A stretch of 9,883 bases of DNA from NCBI GenBank assembly GCA_028871195.1, contig JAGWNT010000117.1:1-9883 (forward strand), in the 5' to 3' direction. The position numbers and the translations under genes are program-made. This document shows positions 6,966-9,883 of the stretch, one piece after another. This DNA is from REEB85 sp018971455 (GTDB taxonomy: Bacteria > Pseudomonadota > Alphaproteobacteria > Acetobacterales > Acetobacteraceae). Position 1 is the first letter of the stretch; each line of letters begins with the position of its first letter. The notes beneath the pieces were generated by a model. That model was not told the DNA's origin. It saw only the letters and a list, made by a program, of their open reading frames with translations, and did not search any database.

Positions 6966-7913
6966 CTAGCCACGTTGGAGTTCGGTGCGCGGTTCGCCTT
7001 TTTTAGAGCTCATGGCTTCGGGGATCCGGAGATCTGGCCAGGGAACTCGCGCGGCTTCCAGGAAGGCCCGGATGAGCGGATCGTGTTCTCGTGCTGACTG
7101 ATGCGCAATGGACAGGGCGACCTCTACCCGCGCGATTGGCGCCATCGTAAGAATTCCGTCCCTCTCACCCTGCATGGCATGATCTTCGCGTAACAACATC
7201 ATTCCCGCCCCCGCCACCAAGGCGGTGCGGCCGACACCGGAGTTGTCGAAGCGGATAACACTGTTGAGTTCTAATCCCCTTTCCTCGAACATCTGTGCGA
7301 GCATGGAAGAATACGCGGAGCTTGCGCTTGGAGTAAGCCAGGGCAGGCGCGCCAAAGCCGCCCAGTCGGCCGCCTGAATCTGTGCCTTCCACGCGGACGG
7401 GCCGGCGATTCGATAGGGAACCTGGGTAAGTTCGTAATAAGAGAAAGTTGGTTCTAGAGGCCGGCCAAGCAGCACGCCTACATCGAGATCACCACTCATC
7501 AGCCCCTGCCGGGTGCCGGAGGACGGGCGTGCCGTCAAGTCCACGGTCACCATCGGATGCCTCGCGCGCAACGCGGCCAGCATTTCACCAACCCGGGTTC
7601 CCGGCTCGCTGCTGGTGCCTACGACCAGTTTTCCTTCGATCTTGCCTTTGAGTTCGCGGGCAAAGGATGTGAACAGCGCTTCCTCTCGCAGCAAGGCCCG
7701 GGCCCGCTCGGCGACCAGTTGTCCGGCCTGGGTCAACTCGAGGTTGCGGTTTGTCCGGATAAAAAGTTGGGTACCCAGGCGCTCCTCAATGGCGCGCACA
7801 TGTGCACTGGCCGCTGATTGGCTCATGTAAAGCCGTTCGGCGGCGCGTGTCAGGTGCTGCTCTTCGGCCACGGCGACGAAGGTCCGAAGCTGAACCAAAT
7901 CGATCATTGCCAT
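6966..7913 (-). CDS. LysR-type transcriptional regulator
   Basis: The 315-residue product has an N-terminal winged helix-turn-helix: LRTFVAVAEEQHLTRAAERL then SQSAASAHVRAIEERLGTQLF (roughly 9-51), followed by the R.....LT.AG linker motif (residues 53-64). The rest is a periplasmic-binding-protein-like effector domain with the usual GDLDVGVLLG strand (141-150) and GVGRTALVAGAGMMLL (226-241). Start 7913 is chosen because a strong GGAGGAG lies 5 bases upstream; the frame is open back to 8069 but those extra 52 residues are not LysR-like. It is divergent from the CoA-transferase and convergent with the zinc ADH, the usual position for a local activator or repressor. It probably controls the CoA-transferase promoter, and perhaps the whole cluster, in response to a pathway intermediate. 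The effector is unknown. Its Gly96-Ser101 region (VVGTSSEP) suggests a small carboxylate-like ligand only by analogy with other members. Confidence 0.93.
   Translation of the reverse strand: MAMIDLVQLRTFVAVAEEQHLTRAAERLYMSQSAASAHVRAIEERLGTQLFIRTNRNLELTQAGQLVAERARALLREEALFTSFARELKGKIEGKLVVGTSSEPGTRVGEMLAALRARHPMVTVDLTARPSSGTRQGLMSGDLDVGVLLGRPLEPTFSYYELTQVPYRIAGPSAWKAQIQAADWAALARLPWLTPSASSAYSSMLAQMFEERGLELNSVIRFDNSGVGRTALVAGAGMMLLREDHAMQGERDGILTMAPIARVEVALSIAHQSAREHDPLIRAFLEAARVPWPDLRIPEAMSSKKGEPRTELQRG
6984..7004 (+). terminator. Weak candidate terminator for the plus-strand gene run
   Basis: GGTG (6984-6987) can pair with CGCC (6995-6998), including one G-U pair, across a 7-base loop, and six T follow (6999-7004). 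The stem is only 4 bp, so this may not work alone. Its position, 34 bp after the zinc ADH stop and inside the 3' end of the convergent LysR gene, fits termination between converging units. Confidence 0.25.
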
Positions 7914-7918
7914 TGTGT

Positions 7919-7925
7919 CTCCTCC
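7919..7925 (-). promoter_or_regulatory. Strong Shine-Dalgarno of the LysR gene
   Basis: On the minus strand GGAGGAG lies 5 bases before ATG 7913. This is the best ribosome binding site in the window and fixes the LysR start against the longer open frame. Confidence 0.75.
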
Positions 7926-7963
7926 CCGACCGACTGTTCGTTTTTCAAGCTGGCGGCGATCCG

Positions 7964-7991
7964 AAAATACCGATGGACCGGCCCGGCACAA
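7964..7991 (-). promoter_or_regulatory. Possible promoter of the LysR gene
   Basis: On the minus strand TTGTGC (7986-7991) and TATTTT (7964-7969) are 16 bp apart, about 50 bp upstream of the LysR start. The -35 matches the sigma-70 consensus in 3 of 6 positions and the -10 in 4 of 6. This is a weak reading by eye. Confidence 0.25.
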
Positions 7992-8023
7992 TCTCTCAAT
8001 TACCACAAGAAGAGCTGGCTGGC

Positions 8024-8056
8024 TTGCCCATCCGATAAGTAGCGGTTGTCGGGCAA
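8024..8056. promoter_or_regulatory. Inverted repeat in the LysR/CoA-transferase divergent region, candidate operator
   Basis: TTGCCC (8024-8029) and GGGCAA (8051-8056) form a perfect 6-bp dyad over 33 bp. Its centre (8040) falls almost exactly in the middle of the 256-bp divergent region (7914-8169). A second, imperfect dyad CCG..TA..TA..CGG lies inside it at 8032-8045. LysR proteins bind dyads of this kind between divergent genes, although I do not see a clean T-N11-A core with flanking symmetry. No clear sigma-70 promoter toward the CoA-transferase is visible. The rest of the region holds no gene I can support. Confidence 0.35.
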
Positions 8057-8169
8057 TTCCGGACCGCACACCAAGGGGGAGGGAGCCAGATCGATTGTCG
8101 CTGAAAATGGTCGTCCATGCCGACCCTGCACAAACGGTACCGAGTCCCCCTTAATCCAAAACCCCTGGA

Positions 8170-9384
8170 ATGCCTGTGCCCGCACCCTCCCCCCGCTACC
8201 CTCTTTCTGGCATCACAGTCATTGACCTGTCGCACGTCTATAATGGCCCTTACGCGACTTTCTTGATGGCCATGGCTGGCGCGGATGTGATCAAGGTCGA
8301 GCCCCTTCAGGGCGAGCTCCTCCGGACGCGTGGCGACACCGGTGGATCTTCCCTGTCATTTGCCATGATCAACTCCAATAAGAAGCCCGTGACCTTGAAC
8401 CTCAAGACTGAGAGAGGTCGCGGCCTCCTTATAGAGCTGGTGAAGCGGGCCGACGTCCTGGTGGAGAACTTCGCGCCAGGCGTTCTCGACCGGCTGGGGA
8501 TCGGCGCGGCGGACCTGCAAAAGGCAAACCCAAGATTGATCTATGGCTCGAGTTCCGGATACGGCAAGCGCGGTCCGTATCGGGATTTCCCGGCGATGGA
8601 TCTTGTCATGCAGGCGATGAGCGGCGTCATCAGCTCGACGGGATTCCCCGACCAACCGCCAGTAAAATCCGGCGCCGCGCTATGTGACTTCATGGCGGGA
8701 ATCCACCTGTACGGTGCGATCATGACCGCCTTGTACGAGCGCGAACACACCGGTGTTGCACGTGTGGTTGAAGTTTCGATGCAGGATGCAATCTACTGCT
8801 CATTGGCCTCGAACCTCGGCATGCTGCATGCGCGCGGCGACGAGGCGCCACCCAGGACGGGCAACCGACACGGTGGGCTCGGCGTCTCCCCCTACAATGT
8901 CTACCCGACAAACGATGGTTACGTTGTGCTTAACTCGCCCGGCGATAACCATTTCCGGGCGATCCTCGGTGTCATGGGGCGCACCGATTTGATCGAAGAT
9001 CCGCGTTTCGCCACGCGACTGGCGCGTATCCAGAATATTGATGCGGTTGACGAGTTTATTTCGTCATGGACAAGGACGCTGCCCCGCAACGAAGTGGCGG
9101 CGCGCATGCTGGCCGTCAAGGTTCCCTGTGCACCGGTACGCGATCTCTCCGAGGTGCGGCTGGACGAAAACATGCACGCGCGCGGCAGCCTGCAGTGGGT
9201 CGAACATCCGGAGCTCGGGCGCGTCGTGCTGCCGGCTTCGCCGCTTGTCTTCGAGGGGACGGAACGGCGGGAACTGAAGCCAAGCTTGCCCCTGGGCGCA
9301 AGCAACGACGACGTGCTCGGCGGATGGCTCGGTCATTCCCCGGAAGAGTTGGAGGCGCTCAGGAATGCGGGCGTCATTGGCTAG
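8170..9384 (+). CDS. CaiB/BaiF-type (class III) CoA-transferase
   Basis: The 404-residue product moves CoA between carboxylic acids through an aspartyl-CoA intermediate in the cytosol. The N-terminus shows the family pattern: VIDLSHVYNGPYAT (17-30), GADVIKVEP (37-45), then NLKTERGRGLL (77-87) and VLVENFAPGVLDRLG (96-110). The likely catalytic aspartate is Asp173 in GAALCDFMAG (168-177), the position of Asp169 in formyl-CoA transferase. The C-terminal part with VPCAPVRDLSEV (318-329) and HPELGRVVLP (346-355) is also typical. The length is normal. ATG 8170 is well supported because an in-frame TAA lies at 8152-8154, though its Shine-Dalgarno is weak. Its position across from the LysR gene suggests LysR control. 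It offers a second, ATP-free way to activate the acid, or recycles CoA from an end product such as succinyl- or acetyl-CoA. The donor and acceptor cannot be read from sequence. Confidence 0.93.
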   Translation: MPVPAPSPRYPLSGITVIDLSHVYNGPYATFLMAMAGADVIKVEPLQGELLRTRGDTGGSSLSFAMINSNKKPVTLNLKTERGRGLLIELVKRADVLVENFAPGVLDRLGIGAADLQKANPRLIYGSSSGYGKRGPYRDFPAMDLVMQAMSGVISSTGFPDQPPVKSGAALCDFMAGIHLYGAIMTALYEREHTGVARVVEVSMQDAIYCSLASNLGMLHARGDEAPPRTGNRHGGLGVSPYNVYPTNDGYVVLNSPGDNHFRAILGVMGRTDLIEDPRFATRLARIQNIDAVDEFISSWTRTLPRNEVAARMLAVKVPCAPVRDLSEVRLDENMHARGSLQWVEHPELGRVVLPASPLVFEGTERRELKPSLPLGASNDDVLGGWLGHSPEELEALRNAGVIG

Positions 9385-9586
9385 CCTCCTCCGGAACGCG
9401 CCGGCGGACACGAAGCCAAAGACACGAACGAGGGCGAAAGAATCACAAATGCCAGCCGTGCTCCACGTCTCTAGCCTGCGGGCGCGATGCCGACGTTCCC
9501 CGGCTGGCCGAGATGCCACGGGGTGTTGTCTTGTGCGCTCGCAATAACGCAAAAAACCTCGCTCCGGTCGCATTAGAGGTGTTGTT
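9385..9586 (+). other. Non-coding gap before the permease; possible trace of an ABC ATPase start
   Basis: No complete gene is supported here. One short frame, ATG 9449 to TAA 9545-9547 (32 codons), begins MPAVLHVSSLRA, which resembles the opening strand of LivF/LivG-type ATP-binding proteins (M.A.L.V..L.A). It then turns into Arg/Ser/Cys-rich sequence with no Walker A, so at most it is a remnant of a lost gene. It may be chance. CCGG repeats at about 9391-9404 could form only a 4-bp stem, and no T-run follows. Confidence 0.3.
9556..9580 (+). promoter_or_regulatory. Permease ribosome binding site, possibly in a hairpin
   Basis: AGAGG (9575-9579) lies 7 bases before TTG 9587 and fixes that start. 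GAGGT (9576-9580) is complementary to ACCTC (9556-9560) across a 15-base loop, so the site could be partly hidden in a 5-bp stem. The stem is short and may not form. Confidence 0.4.
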
Positions 9587-9883
9587 TTGAAAACCGCGAC
9601 AGAAATAATTTTGTCGGCAATACAGATTAGCTCAGTGTACGTCCTGTTCTCGCTCGGGCTGACGTTAATTTTCGGAATAATGCGTATCGTGAATTTCGTG
9701 CACGGCCACTTCTTTACGTTGGCAGCACTACTCCTTGCTATTTTGGTCCCTGCCGTGGTCGCAGCCGGATTCTCGATACAGATCGCGTATCTGGTCGCAA
9801 CAATTGTGGCAATTGGGGCGCCGCTCTGCCTCGCCTGGGTCGTCTATGTTCTGGGTCTTTCCTATTTCCAGCGCGACATGGAC
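9587..9883 (+). CDS. LivH-like permease of a branched-chain-amino-acid-type ABC transporter, 3' end outside the window
   Basis: The frame is open from TTG 9587 to the window edge, giving the first 99 residues. The segment LGLTLIFGIMRIVNFVHGHF (23-42) is the hallmark of the LivH family, the membrane subunit of HAAT-type ABC importers for branched-chain amino acids, amides, urea or aromatic acids. Hydrophobic stretches at about 8-31, 43-62 and 64-91 fit the first membrane helices. No ATG lies near the expected N-terminus; TTG has a good ribosome site 7 bases upstream. Compared with the genes before it, this one uses ATA, TTA and CTA more freely (four ATA in 99 codons), which may reflect membrane-protein composition or a different origin. 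Its LivM, LivG, LivF and binding-protein partners would be expected downstream. In this setting it probably imports the substrate of the catabolic genes, though its regulation could be separate. Confidence 0.88.
   Translation, partial: MKTATEIILSAIQISSVYVLFSLGLTLIFGIMRIVNFVHGHFFTLAALLLAILVPAVVAAGFSIQIAYLVATIVAIGAPLCLAWVVYVLGLSYFQRDMD

Noticed and set aside
7959..7974. ATC-N10-GAT as a LysR box near the LysR start
   Set aside because: The spacing misses the T-N11-A rule by a base and the flanking bases are not symmetric.
7914..8069. N-terminal extension of the LysR protein to 8069
   Set aside because: The extra 52 residues are not LysR-like, and the strong GGAGGAG site directs translation to 7913.
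9066..9590. 174-codon plus-strand frame across the end of the CoA-transferase and the gap
   Set aside because: More than half is an Arg/Gly-rich alternate frame of the CoA-transferase gene, and the rest matches no family I recognise.

Overview
The window is high-GC, densely packed bacterial DNA that looks like part of a catabolic gene cluster from a proteobacterium. The combination of a MaoC-like hydratase, acyl-CoA ligase, CaiB-type CoA-transferase, LysR regulator and LivH-type ABC permease is common in Alphaproteobacteria of the Bradyrhizobium kind and in Burkholderiales. The sequence alone does not let me choose between them. I see no rRNA, tRNA, insertion sequence, CRISPR array or phage gene.

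Layout. Bases 1-202 hold the 3' end of a zinc-type (MDR) alcohol dehydrogenase. After a 140-bp gap with two overlapping inverted repeats comes a five-gene plus-strand run: double-hotdog MaoC-like dehydratase (343-1512), AMP-forming acyl-CoA ligase (1607-3196), iron-ADH/maleylacetate-reductase-fold dehydrogenase (3199-4374), aldehyde dehydrogenase (4379-5794) and a second zinc alcohol dehydrogenase (5889-6950). The middle three genes are separated by only 2 and 4 bp and are almost certainly cotranscribed. A LysR regulator (6966-7913, minus) converges on the run. It is divergent, across a 256-bp control region, from a CaiB/BaiF CoA-transferase (8170-9384, plus). After about 200 bp without a convincing gene, the window ends inside a LivH-like permease (9587 onward), which starts with TTG.

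How the genes may work together (inference). A branched-chain-amino-acid-type ABC transporter imports a small organic substrate. Alcohol dehydrogenases and the aldehyde dehydrogenase oxidise an alcohol to its acid. The ligase and/or the CoA-transferase make the CoA thioester, and the MaoC-like protein hydrates or dehydrates it. The substrate cannot be read from the sequence.

The most notable points are residue substitutions. The iron-ADH-fold protein has lost all four positions that bind metal in the family (N204, T208, T272, N286). The MaoC-like protein appears to keep the motif Asp only in its N-terminal half and the motif His only in its C-terminal half.
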